Below are positions 16,596 to 25,373 of a stretch of DNA of 64,000 nucleotides, piece after piece. Source of the DNA: Candidatus Thioglobus sp. MED-G25 (GTDB lineage Bacteria; Pseudomonadota; Gammaproteobacteria; Arenicellales; UBA868); contig NTKC01000006.1 of NCBI GenBank assembly GCA_002456995.1, positions 1 to 64,000 of the forward strand. The letters are read 5' to 3'. A model generated the notes under the pieces. It was not told the DNA's origin, ran no database searches, and saw only the letters and a list, made by a program, of their open reading frames with translations. Every line of letters begins with the position of its first letter. Position 1 is the stretch's first letter. The position numbers and the translations under genes were made by a program.

Positions 16596-17553
16596 ATCAT
16601 CACCGACAGTTACGCTCCGGGTCGGAGTGTCATCATGTCTGCTGGGACAGAAAGTTCGATATGACCGCGGTCATAAGCGAGATCGGTTTCTGAGTGATGA
16701 GCTCGGCCCATTTGTGGACTGGGTTCCGGTTTGTCCTGAAGTCGAGTCCGGACTTGGCCTACCACGACCTACCATGCACCTTGCCAAAAATGGTGATTCT
16801 GTAGTACTGATCGAAACAAAATCAGGACTGGACCATACCCGGACAATGAAAGCATTTGCCCGTCGACGCGTGCGTGAACTCCGTGAACTTAATTTATCCG
16901 GCTATGTGCTGAAGAAAGATTCTCCCAGTTGCGGGATGACGCGTGTCAAGGTGCGTAATGAGAAAGGAATGCCCGATCGCAATGGGGTCGGGGTTTTTGC
17001 AGCAATCCTCCTGCAGGCTCTGCCGAATCTACCTATCGAAGAAGAGGGTAGGCTTCACGATGCCCGTCTACGGGAAAATTTTATAGAACGTATTTTTGCT
17101 TTCCAGCGCCTAAATATGCTCTTTACCGGGCACTGGACACGCCAGCAGGTTGTGGCGTTTCATACCGCGCATAAGCTGCAGCTAATGGCACACTCGACAA
17201 AAATTTACCGTGACCTCGGACAACGAGTGGCTGCAGTAAAAGATCTGCCACGAACTGAGTTTCGTGATGGCTACATCGGGGATTTTATGACCGCACTGTC
17301 AAAGGTCGTGTCACCCGGACGTAATACTAATGTGTTGCAGCATTGCGCCGGCTATTTCAAAAAACAACTCACATTCGGGGAGCGAGCCGAACTCACAGAT
17401 CTGATCCATGACTATCGTAAGGGCCTGGTCCCGCTGGTTGTACCCTTAACGCTGATACGGCACTTCGCGCGACTTTATGACATTGATTACCTAAAAGGAC
17501 AGTACTTCCTGGACCCTCACCCGCGAGAACTGATGCTGCGTAACCACGTCTAA
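16588..17553 (+). CDS. DUF523-DUF1722 fusion protein (YbgA-like)
   Basis: A 321-residue protein from GTG 16588 with GGAGGC 9-14 bases upstream; the frame is open earlier, but only inside the photolyase. The N-terminal DUF523 (about 1-150) has VSSCLLGQKVRYDRGHKRD and KDSPSCGMTRV, conserved cysteines suggestive of metal or cluster binding. The C-terminal DUF1722 (about 170-320) has LNMLFTGHW and AHKLQLMAHS. E. coli ybgA, adjacent to phrB, encodes a DUF1722 protein, and such fusions often sit next to photolyases, so a role in DNA repair or photolyase function is inferred. The biochemical activity is unknown to me. Confidence 0.9.
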   Translation: MSESSPTVTLRVGVSSCLLGQKVRYDRGHKRDRFLSDELGPFVDWVPVCPEVESGLGLPRPTMHLAKNGDSVVLIETKSGLDHTRTMKAFARRRVRELRELNLSGYVLKKDSPSCGMTRVKVRNEKGMPDRNGVGVFAAILLQALPNLPIEEEGRLHDARLRENFIERIFAFQRLNMLFTGHWTRQQVVAFHTAHKLQLMAHSTKIYRDLGQRVAAVKDLPRTEFRDGYIGDFMTALSKVVSPGRNTNVLQHCAGYFKKQLTFGERAELTDLIHDYRKGLVPLVVPLTLIRHFARLYDIDYLKGQYFLDPHPRELMLRNHV

Positions 17554-17581
17554 ATCAGTCGCACTAGAAATACGGCGGTGG

Positions 17582-19285
17582 CTACCGTGAGAGTTTGATA
17601 CCCGCCGCCACGCGATCCCAGGTATTACTTGAAATTCCTACCGTACGTAACTTGTACTTCTCCATTTTCCCAGTCGGTGTTTTCGGGATCGCATCAGCAA
17701 ACTCGATGTACCGAGGAATCATAAAGTAGGCCATCCTCTGATCCAGAAACTGGATCAGCTCCTCAGGTTCTAGAGTGACACCCGGTTGCGGTGTAATCAC
17801 CACCATTACTTCCTGCTCGGAGTTCTCAGCCCAAACGGGGAAAACCGCGCATTCAAGAACATCGGGATGCTGATTAATCTCATCTTCCACCTCCATTGAC
17901 GAGATGTTTTCACCCCGGCGCCGCATGGAATCAGTCAATCTGTCCACAAAATACAATCGTCCCTGGTCATCCTGATACCCTGCGTCCCCAGTGTGGTACC
18001 ACAAATTGCGGAACACCTGGGCCGTATACTCCGGCTGACGCCAGTAGTTCAGCATAATTTCCCACGGGGCCCGCGGTCGTGTACAGATCTCGCCGACCAT
18101 ACCTGTCGCACACGCCTGATCGTTTTCATCCAGGATCTTGACGTCGTAGCGCCCGGTCGGGAAACCGACACACTGATTGTTGGGCAATGGTTCATCGAAG
18201 TGATGAATAACCGGACAAGGACTTTCAGTCGAGCCGTATCCGGTCGATATCTCGACACCAAATCGATTACAAAATTCTTCGTGCTCCTTCATTACAGGAA
18301 ACATCCCGACTTTCTTCAGGGGTGTCTTGCTGTCTTCAGGTAATCGCGGCTGTTGCCATAAGAAGTTTGCAATCGCGCCGAGCAGAAAAACCACCGTACA
18401 ATTGTGTTCCGCTACATCAGACCAGAAATAGTCGTTGCGATAGCCTTTACGAAGGACAACTGTTGCGCCGTATATCATCGATGCATAACACACAGCCCAC
18501 TGGCCAGCGAGATGAAACAGAGGCAAACCGGCCGTATAGAACCGGTCTTCTTCAGACAGATCAAAAATCTCAGCTGCGCCATCGGCGTAGCAGAATGAAT
18601 GGGAGTGTGTGGTCGATACTCCTTTAGACGCTCCAGTCGTTCCTGAGGTGTACATGATGCCGACAAGATCGCTGTATTGAGGCGCAGGCTCAAAATTAGT
18701 CTTTGTGTCACTGAACAGATCATTAAATCGTGCCACCCGGCAGGTTTGCGTAAGCCTGGGAGGAAGTGTGCAGGGTGGATCAAGATTCCGATCTTCAGCG
18801 TAGAGGATCACACAGTCCAGGTGCTCGAGGTCATCCGCGATTTCCTCCAGTCTGTCCACATATTGGTGGTCGATAATGATCTTTTTTGCAGTCGAATCAT
18901 TACAAAGCCGTTCCAAGATACTCTTGCGATAGGCGAGGTTGATCGGCACTTCGATGGCACCGCGCTTAGCCAAACCGCACCACACAGTCACATAGTCGAT
19001 GGTGTCCGGCAACATCACCAGAACCGGCTCCTGGTATTCAATGCCGAACGCTGCCGTACCCTGCGCAAACTGATTCGAACGCATATGCATATCACGGTAA
19101 CTAATACAGTCTCCAGAAGTCGTCTCAATGAAATTCTTGTCGGCGAACCGATCTGCCTGCCTGGCCAGAATCTGTCCGACCGTACGCTCTTCTAATGGCA
19201 AATTCGACGGGATAAATGCTTTGATCATTGGCTTGCTTTGTAGACCTTCGATACTCAACACATTACGGCGAGTGGGGTCAGGCAT
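17582..19285 (-). CDS. AMP-dependent acyl-CoA ligase, CaiC-like
   Basis: A 567-residue ANL-superfamily enzyme. The P-loop MYTSGTTGASKGVSTTHS, the YGSTES motif, WYHTGDAGYQDDQG and the hinge RLTDSMRRRGENIS are present, as is the C-terminal lysine motif KTPTGKMEKYKL. These show a complete two-step CoA ligase. The GENIS hinge and overall pattern resemble crotonobetaine/carnitine-CoA ligases; the true substrate is not decidable here. Start ATG 19285; an alternative Met lies 19 codons in. It faces the DUF523-DUF1722 gene and is followed on the same strand by no further gene. The upstream SDR on the same strand may be co-transcribed. Confidence 0.88.
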   Translation of the reverse strand: MPDPTRRNVLSIEGLQSKPMIKAFIPSNLPLEERTVGQILARQADRFADKNFIETTSGDCISYRDMHMRSNQFAQGTAAFGIEYQEPVLVMLPDTIDYVTVWCGLAKRGAIEVPINLAYRKSILERLCNDSTAKKIIIDHQYVDRLEEIADDLEHLDCVILYAEDRNLDPPCTLPPRLTQTCRVARFNDLFSDTKTNFEPAPQYSDLVGIMYTSGTTGASKGVSTTHSHSFCYADGAAEIFDLSEEDRFYTAGLPLFHLAGQWAVCYASMIYGATVVLRKGYRNDYFWSDVAEHNCTVVFLLGAIANFLWQQPRLPEDSKTPLKKVGMFPVMKEHEEFCNRFGVEISTGYGSTESPCPVIHHFDEPLPNNQCVGFPTGRYDVKILDENDQACATGMVGEICTRPRAPWEIMLNYWRQPEYTAQVFRNLWYHTGDAGYQDDQGRLYFVDRLTDSMRRRGENISSMEVEDEINQHPDVLECAVFPVWAENSEQEVMVVITPQPGVTLEPEELIQFLDQRMAYFMIPRYIEFADAIPKTPTGKMEKYKLRTVGISSNTWDRVAAGIKLSR

Positions 19286-19369
19286 TGTTATGAGACGACG
19301 CGACCGAATGAGCTTGTTCTGTCAGCGATACTGATGATCTCGCCAAAGTACAACACCACGGCTCTAGCG

Positions 19370-20119
19370 TCACATGGCCAGGAATCCGCCGTCTACCGGC
19401 AGTTCGATACCAGTAATATAAGAAGATTCATCACTGGCCAGAAACAGATTCGCATAGGCCACTTCTTCTACCCGACCTACGCGCCCAAACGGTACAGCCG
19501 AGAGCATTTTCTCACGTACCTTTGGGTCCGCGGTCATCTTCGAGGTCCTCATTGCCGGCATGAGACCTGGATGCACAGAGTTAACACGAATCCCATCTGG
19601 TGCAAACTGGACCGCTGCTGCTTTGGACGCCATTCGTACAGCGCCTTTAGCCGCGTTATAGCCCATATGCACAAAACTCTGGCCCACAATTCCGGAAATA
19701 GAAGAAATATTCACGATGGAGCCTGCGCCGGCCTTTTGCATCTGCGGGATGACCGCCTGCATCCCCAGAAAAACACCTCGGGCATTCACATCCATCTGTT
19801 CGTCCCAGGTTTGGGTATTGAGTAGGTCAGGATGGCTGCCGCTTACACCCGCGTTGTTAACCAGGATATCGATCTGGCCGAATGTCGAGATTGTTTCGCC
19901 AACTACACTGGCCCAGCCAGTATCATTTGTGACATCGAGCGTTAGAAACCGTGCCTGGCCTCCCGAGTCGTTGATCCTGGCCACGACGTCAGTCCCCTCA
20001 GCATCGAGGATATCCGTCACCATGACACAAGCGCCTTCGGCCGCAAACAGTTCTGCCGTTGATGCACCCATTCCCCATCCCGCACCCGTCACGATCGCGA
20101 CTTTATCTTTAAGACGCAT
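19370..20119 (-). CDS. Short-chain dehydrogenase/reductase (FabG-like classical SDR)
   Basis: A 249-residue classical SDR: an imperfect GxxxGxG motif VTGAGWGMGAS, NNAGVSG, catalytic Tyr/Lys in MGYNAAKGA, and a terminal GIELPVDGGF typical of the 3-oxoacyl-ACP reductase/glucose dehydrogenase group. It oxidises or reduces an unknown alcohol/ketone. An 84-base gap separates it from the CoA ligase downstream on the same strand, and it is divergent from the class III aminotransferase, suggesting a shared catabolic theme. Confidence 0.9.
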   Translation of the reverse strand: MRLKDKVAIVTGAGWGMGASTAELFAAEGACVMVTDILDAEGTDVVARINDSGGQARFLTLDVTNDTGWASVVGETISTFGQIDILVNNAGVSGSHPDLLNTQTWDEQMDVNARGVFLGMQAVIPQMQKAGAGSIVNISSISGIVGQSFVHMGYNAAKGAVRMASKAAAVQFAPDGIRVNSVHPGLMPAMRTSKMTADPKVREKMLSAVPFGRVGRVEEVAYANLFLASDESSYITGIELPVDGGFLAM

Positions 20120-20341
20120 TCTTCACCTCCAATGAATTGAACTCAGACTCATGAACAGCAAGAATAAACATCCGTGGCATGTGCTGCAATCCCGTCACCA
20201 GGCCTGTGACCATCCGCATCAGCACCACGCTATAGCCTTAATTGATAAACTCGTGTGGTACGCGGTCAGGACACTGGCTCATTTAACAGATCGAACTTCC
20301 TGGCGAAGCACAGACTAAATCAACATTTTGGAGATCAGTTA

Positions 20342-21718
20342 ATGTCACGTACCCCACTTGAGAGTTCCCCCATCGTTGAGGCCTATCGGGCCCGAACCCG
20401 TGAGTCAGCTGCACTCGCCAGCAATGCGGCTGCACAGTTTCCAAGTGGCATTACTCACGATTCAAGACATCTTCGCCCCTATGGGGTGTTTGTCGATCAT
20501 GCCCAAGGTGCTCGAAAATGGGATGTGGATGGTCACGAGTATGTTGATTACTTCGGTGGCCACGGTGCATTGTTGCTCGGCCACGGAAACCCTGAAGTAC
20601 TGGCAGCGGTTCATAAAGCGCTCGACCTGGGCACTCATTTTGGCTCCAATCACCGACACGAACTGGCGTGGGCCAGTGTTGTTCAACGCCTCATCCCAAG
20701 CGCCGACCGTATACGGTTCACAGCGTCGGGTACTGAAGCTACCCATCTGGCGCTGCGCCTTGCAAGAGGATTTACCGGTCGGAACAAAGTGATCCGATTC
20801 CTCTCTAATTTTCACGGCTGGCACGATCACATGACCTCGGGCTACAGCTCACACTACGACGGCTCGCCCACATCAGGTGTTCTGGCCAGTGTCGCCGAGA
20901 GTATTGTGCTGCTACCGCCCGGCGATATTGAAACCGTGCGCCATGTGCTGTCTGAAGACAGTGATATCGCGGCAATCATCCTCGAACCAACCGGCGCTGG
21001 TTTTGGTATGGTCCCCGTAGACGGCACATTTCTGAGTGCGTTGCGTGAAACCACAGAGCAGCACAACGTGGTGCTTATTTTTGATGAGGTCGTTACCGGA
21101 TTTCGAGTTTCCCCGGGTGGTGCGCAGGCACACTTCGATGTTCAGCCAGACCTGACAACATTGGCGAAAATCTTGGCAGGCGGCCTGCCTGGTGCAGCGG
21201 TCGTTGGCAGTCGCGAGATTCTGGATGCACTTGATTTTGATGCAGCACCAGCCAATGGTCGCGAGAAAATTCAACACCAGGGTACGTACAACGCTAATCC
21301 AGTTTCAGCCGCTGCTGGTACTGCCGCTCTGTCGATCATAGAAACGACCGATGCCTGCCAACAGGCGAACGCATACGGTGAGCGATTACGCGGCCGCCTC
21401 AACCAATTGTTTACCGAAAAAGATGTTCCGTGGGCCGCGTACGGCACCTTCTCAGGCTTTCATATCTTTACCAATGCGAACAATCGAAAAGTCGATCCTG
21501 ATACATTCGATCCAACTGTTATCGATTGGCAGGAACTCAAAAAAAACCCGGCCGGCCTGACACACAAGCTGCGTCTGGCGATGCTGATCAACGGCGTTGA
21601 TATCACCAACTGGCCGGGTGGGACGATCTCTGCGGTCCATACCGATGCAGAACTTGAACAAACCGTAGATGCGTTTCGTGAATCGATCAGGATGTTACGC
21701 GCGGAAGACGCGATCTGA
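20342..21718 (+). CDS. Class III PLP aminotransferase, glutamate-1-semialdehyde aminomutase-like
   Basis: The start is set at ATG 20342, preceded by GGAGAT about nine bases upstream; the longer open frame to 20255 lacks such a site. Length 458 residues. Visible motifs: GTEATHLALRLAR, the NFHGWHDH loop, LIFDEVVTGFRV and the PLP lysine in TLAKILAGGLPG, followed by GTYNANPVSAAAGTA. All catalytic parts are intact. It resembles the GSA-aminomutase branch, but genes with neighbours such as CoA ligases and SDRs usually act on other amino substrates. Substrate unknown. Confidence 0.9.
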   Translation: MSRTPLESSPIVEAYRARTRESAALASNAAAQFPSGITHDSRHLRPYGVFVDHAQGARKWDVDGHEYVDYFGGHGALLLGHGNPEVLAAVHKALDLGTHFGSNHRHELAWASVVQRLIPSADRIRFTASGTEATHLALRLARGFTGRNKVIRFLSNFHGWHDHMTSGYSSHYDGSPTSGVLASVAESIVLLPPGDIETVRHVLSEDSDIAAIILEPTGAGFGMVPVDGTFLSALRETTEQHNVVLIFDEVVTGFRVSPGGAQAHFDVQPDLTTLAKILAGGLPGAAVVGSREILDALDFDAAPANGREKIQHQGTYNANPVSAAAGTAALSIIETTDACQQANAYGERLRGRLNQLFTEKDVPWAAYGTFSGFHIFTNANNRKVDPDTFDPTVIDWQELKKNPAGLTHKLRLAMLINGVDITNWPGGTISAVHTDAELEQTVDAFRESIRMLRAEDAI

Positions 21719-21773
21719 GTTTGAGTACGCCATTCGTAAAAGCTTTAATTCGGTACTTCTTTTATCGATATCT

Positions 21774-22128
21774 GTGATAGCCCTCACCATAAACGGGCAG
21801 GTCCACGCTCTGGAAGTCGCACCGGATACACCGCTGGTTTTTGTGCTGCGAAATGAGCTGGGTTTAACGGGCACAAAAATCGGATGCGCAAATGAGCAGT
21901 GCGGCGCCTGTGCCGTGCTCGTCAACGGCGAATCTACCCTGAGTTGTGTACGGCCTGTGGCTGATTTCGTAGACCGGAAGGTTGACCATAAAGCGATTGG
22001 CCGAAGATGCAGTGGGCGGGCCTATCGGTGGCGCCATTGCTAACGCAATTCGACGAGCAACCGGGCTTTGTGTGTCCACAATGCCGTTTAATCAAAACAA
22101 CATTCGCGCTGCGGCGCTCAAGCAGTAG
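21774..22128 (+). pseudogene. Relic of a xanthine-dehydrogenase-family (CoxS/CoxL) operon
   Basis: From 21774 the plus strand encodes the start of a 2Fe-2S small subunit: LTINGQ, then the cluster motif GCANEQCGACAVLVNG and LSC, typical of CoxS/XdhC-type proteins. Around 21994 the reading frame changes and continues as AVGGPIGGAIANAIRRATG up to a TAG at 22126-22128, which is the normal C-terminal end of the molybdopterin large subunit. The middle of both genes, normally about 3 kb, is gone. An internal deletion therefore fused the two ends; this is a decayed molybdenum hydroxylase locus, not a functional gene. Confidence 0.75.
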
Positions 22129-22171
22129 TCCATCTCGACCTGGGTTCAGTCAAGAACTCCAGTTTGCGTGT

Positions 22172-23311
22172 TCAAGGGTCGTGATTCGCTAAGACTGCAA
22201 TGTCTTCAAGAGCCCTTCGCTTAGCTGCTGCCACATCCGGAATCTCGCCACTGTTGACATACTGTTGCCAGCGGTAACCGAACAGAATGTGGGGTCCCGA
22301 CTGCACAGAGCGTACCTGACCGACACCAGGCGCCCGCAGCGCACTGGGGGGTACTACAGTGACGTCCCAGTCCGGAGCGAAGAACAAAGCCAGGGAGATC
22401 CTTGGCTGTGACGTTTCGGGTTTAGCAGTCTTGTCGGGTGTATATCGAACTCTGTGGATAGTGGCCGGAAAGGCCTCCCGACAGAAAATCTCAAACAGCC
22501 TCCCAACATTAATAACAAACGCATGCGGTATTACCGGAACATCCAGCCATATGGATTCTGATTGGTTTTGGCTCAGGGTGCTGGCAAGCGCAATTTCTTC
22601 CGCAATTTCCCGCGACTCCAGATCGCCGTTGAGAGCTGATCTATCTTCTACAACTGACTGTTTCTGAACCGGTACTGCTTTGGGCTGTACACGACGCAAA
22701 ACCTGCAGGCCGCCGTAACACTCATCTTGCAGTAAGACAGTTAAAAACCCATGATCTTTGTGCGGTGCAAGCCCAGTGTGGGGGGGATATTTCCACAGTC
22801 GCAGATGAGCGAGTGGTTCAATGACTTTCGCCTCGAAATACCGTGCATCTAGTCCCAGTGCCCAAGCCATTGCCCCGAGTAACTGGCGGGCGAAGTTTGT
22901 AGTCGCGGTATGATATCCGGTGACGGTGTGCTGGAAATCCGGATCTCCTGGCGGCCACAAATTGTCACCATGAAGCGGCAGCGGTCGACCTGCAGCATCG
23001 ACTCGACCTTGCGTTTTCAGCCCGATTTCAAACGCTTCCTTGTTGTCTGAGGCGAAATGTTCATATCCACGCCAGTTCGAAGCTTCCCCTAATGACAAAC
23101 ATCCCGACACCGATTTTTGGTCCTGCGGTCGCGCAAAAAAGCGCCGAGCAGCCTGCCGAGTGCTGTCAATTAGTTCATGTGGCACACCATGCCCAACGAC
23201 CTGAAAAAAGCCCACGCGTGTCGCGGCATGTTGGAGTTCAAGGACAACGCCCATGGGATCGCTACCATCGAGGTAACGGGATATATCTACGATCGGTACT
23301 GTCTTGTGCAC
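22172..23311 (-). CDS. 2-oxoglutarate/Fe(II)-dependent oxygenase (isopenicillin-N-synthase-like)
   Basis: A 379-residue non-haem iron oxygenase from GTG 23311. The N-terminal DIOX_N-type part reads PIVDISRY and GFFQVVGHGV; the catalytic core has the iron ligands His184, Asp186 (HKDHG) and His286 (ATIHRV), with Arg304-x-Ser306 for 2-oxoglutarate. Residues about 207-253 are a polar insertion between two core strands that makes the protein longer than the usual 310-350 residues. It hydroxylates or otherwise oxidises a small molecule; the substrate is unknown. It flanks the xanthine-dehydrogenase relic. Confidence 0.88.
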   Translation of the reverse strand: MHKTVPIVDISRYLDGSDPMGVVLELQHAATRVGFFQVVGHGVPHELIDSTRQAARRFFARPQDQKSVSGCLSLGEASNWRGYEHFASDNKEAFEIGLKTQGRVDAAGRPLPLHGDNLWPPGDPDFQHTVTGYHTATTNFARQLLGAMAWALGLDARYFEAKVIEPLAHLRLWKYPPHTGLAPHKDHGFLTVLLQDECYGGLQVLRRVQPKAVPVQKQSVVEDRSALNGDLESREIAEEIALASTLSQNQSESIWLDVPVIPHAFVINVGRLFEIFCREAFPATIHRVRYTPDKTAKPETSQPRISLALFFAPDWDVTVVPPSALRAPGVGQVRSVQSGPHILFGYRWQQYVNSGEIPDVAAAKRRALEDIAVLANHDP

Positions 23312-23712
23312 AAGTGTTACCCGTCTATAACGTCCAAGTTAGTCCTTCACCCAGACCTGGAAGCCGCTTCGATTGAGTGGCTCTGGAAATACCTTCAATA
23401 CCTCGATAATACTGTCTCCATCGGCCGCACGTGGTTACCGACAACCCAGGCAGAGAACCACTGCAATTCAAGCACGTCAAGATCATGGTTAAACAACTGC
23501 AATAGCCTTAATACTCCGGCAGCATGACTCTGGCCGCTTGGCAGACTCATACAGTCCTCAGTATAGTCACCAAACATGAAATTTAACCAAACCCGGGGAT
23601 AACCGCATTGTCTGAGTAAACCTGTGCGCGCCTTCAGACCCGCCGTTATCGGTTCCTCAACTCTTGTTTCTGGTCTACCTTGGACAACTAAAAACTGCTA
23701 CCAGCTTAAGTC
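23312..23712. other. 401-base gap with an unassigned coding-like stretch on the minus strand
   Basis: No intact gene is recognised. On the minus strand the frame from 23697 to a TGA at 23395 is open for about 100 codons, without a start codon at its upstream end (the first ATG is at 23577). Its translation, containing RVEEPITAGLKAR, LLRQCGYPRVWLNF and LQWFSAWVVGNHVRP, reads like real protein in composition. It may be the remnant of a gene. I cannot name the family. Confidence 0.4.
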
Positions 23713-25203
23713 ATGAACCCTTTCCTTCTACCTAAAGAAATCCAGGATCGCCCGACCTATGACCGCGCGGTGGCTCACCTGCGGGAGGCTGGGGTGCGAC
23801 TCCCACTCTTCTCAGAACTCGCCAATGCGCCGCAAGCGCTCAACGATGTCTACACAAAGTTGAACCAGGTGCACGCCGATGCCCCTGATTCTAGAAACCT
23901 CTTTCGAGTTCATTGGTTTAACGATCGCGCTCGCACAGGACTCACCGATACGCCCGAGTACGTGCGTCTACCCAAAGCATTGACCGGTGTCGATGCACAA
24001 ATCATCGTCGCTCTGGGCGACCGATTTCCGATGATTGGTGCACACAAAGTTCTGGCTGCATACGGCTGTCTGGTTCCACGACTGGTCAGCGGTGCATTCG
24101 ACCCCGGCCATCATCGTGCAGTCTGGCCATCGACTGGCAACTACTGCCGGGGCGGAATCGCGATTTCCCGCATTCTCGGCTGTCATGGTGTTGCTGTACT
24201 GCCAGAAGGCATGAGTAGGGAAAGATTCAGCTGGCTGGAAAAATGGGTCAACGATCCCGAAGACATTGTGCGCACACCCGGCACAGAGAGCAACGTTAAA
24301 GAGATCTACGATAAATGTGAGGAACTCTCTCGTGATCCACAGAACATCATCGTTAACCAGTTTTCGGAATTTTCCAACTACCTGGTACATCGTTTTGTCA
24401 CGGGTAACGCTCTCGACAGAGTCTTTCAGTCCGTAAGTGCCTCCCTGCCCAACGCACGGCTGGCCGGTTTTATTGCTGCGACCGGTTCTGCGGGTACCCT
24501 TGGCGCCGGTGACCACCTCAAGAACCGATACGGCACCCGAATCGTGGCGGTGGAACCGGTGGAATGTCCAACTCTGCTTTACAACGGATTTGGTGAACAC
24601 AACATCCAGGGCGTAGGTGACAAGCACGTGCCACTCATTCATAACGTGATGAATACCGACTTCGTGGTCGGAGTGTCCGACTACGATTCAGACGGTATCA
24701 ATGCACTGTTCAATACACCAGCGGGTCAAAACTACCTGCACCAGCGAAAGGGTATTTCCGCTGAGATCCTCGACACGCTGACATCAATGGGGTTTTCCGG
24801 GATCGCCAATGTGTTGGCAGCCATCAAGCTGGCAAAATATTTGTCGCTCGGCCCCGAAGACGTACTGATCACTGTTGCAACAGATGGATCGGCACTTTAT
24901 CAAACCGAACTACAGAAGTGGTTGTCCCTCGAAGGGCCAGAGAATGTAGATGAAATATTAGCAGCCGAACTCTATGGCACACACCTGAAAAATGTGCGGG
25001 TCGACCATCTGCTGGAACTCACCGAAATCGATCGAAATCGGATATTCAACCTCGGGTACTACACCTGGGTCGAACAACAAGGCATCAACATACAAGATTT
25101 TGAGCGTAGACGGGACCAGACATTCTGGAATCAACTCGAGAGGCTGATTCCTACGTGGGACGCAATGATAGAGGCATTCAATCAGGAAACAGCGCAGTCC
25201 TGA
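23713..25203 (+). CDS. Fold-type II PLP-dependent enzyme (cysteine-synthase/threonine-synthase superfamily)
   Basis: A 496-residue protein from ATG 23713 with no obvious Shine-Dalgarno sequence. The likely PLP lysine is Lys112 (GAHKVLAAYG), followed by STGNYCRGG, a substrate/phosphate loop region, and IAATGSAGTLGAGDHLK, the glycine-rich loop that holds the PLP phosphate. It is longer than CysK (about 320), with an extra C-terminal part (about 400-496) of unknown role. It catalyses beta-replacement or elimination on an amino acid, substrate unknown. The rhodanese and DAHP synthase genes lie 170 bases downstream on the same strand. Confidence 0.8.
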   Translation: MNPFLLPKEIQDRPTYDRAVAHLREAGVRLPLFSELANAPQALNDVYTKLNQVHADAPDSRNLFRVHWFNDRARTGLTDTPEYVRLPKALTGVDAQIIVALGDRFPMIGAHKVLAAYGCLVPRLVSGAFDPGHHRAVWPSTGNYCRGGIAISRILGCHGVAVLPEGMSRERFSWLEKWVNDPEDIVRTPGTESNVKEIYDKCEELSRDPQNIIVNQFSEFSNYLVHRFVTGNALDRVFQSVSASLPNARLAGFIAATGSAGTLGAGDHLKNRYGTRIVAVEPVECPTLLYNGFGEHNIQGVGDKHVPLIHNVMNTDFVVGVSDYDSDGINALFNTPAGQNYLHQRKGISAEILDTLTSMGFSGIANVLAAIKLAKYLSLGPEDVLITVATDGSALYQTELQKWLSLEGPENVDEILAAELYGTHLKNVRVDHLLELTEIDRNRIFNLGYYTWVEQQGINIQDFERRRDQTFWNQLERLIPTWDAMIEAFNQETAQS

Positions 25204-25320
25204 AACTCCTAATGTACTGGTTTGTAGTCCAGGACTTGTGAGTGCGCAGCCAATTTTATCTATCGTCAATTTCTCGCGTAATTGTAGTCTGTCGTCATCA
25301 GGCTAGCTTCGTTAAAATAG

Positions 25321-25339
25321 CACAGGCTATGTACCTGTG
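25321..25339. promoter_or_regulatory. Short inverted repeat before the rhodanese gene
   Basis: CACAGG, seven spacer bases, CCTGTG, 34 bases ahead of the ATG at 25374. It could be a regulator site or a weak leader hairpin. No regulator family is suggested by the sequence alone. Confidence 0.2.
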
Positions 25340-25373
25340 TGTTGTCTGAAATTATCTCTGATCTAAATCAACT

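Noticed and set aside
23304..23315. Perfect 12-base palindrome CTTGTGCACAAG at the oxygenase start
   Set aside because: Includes the GTG start codon itself; a palindrome of this length is common by chance and no regulator site is implied.
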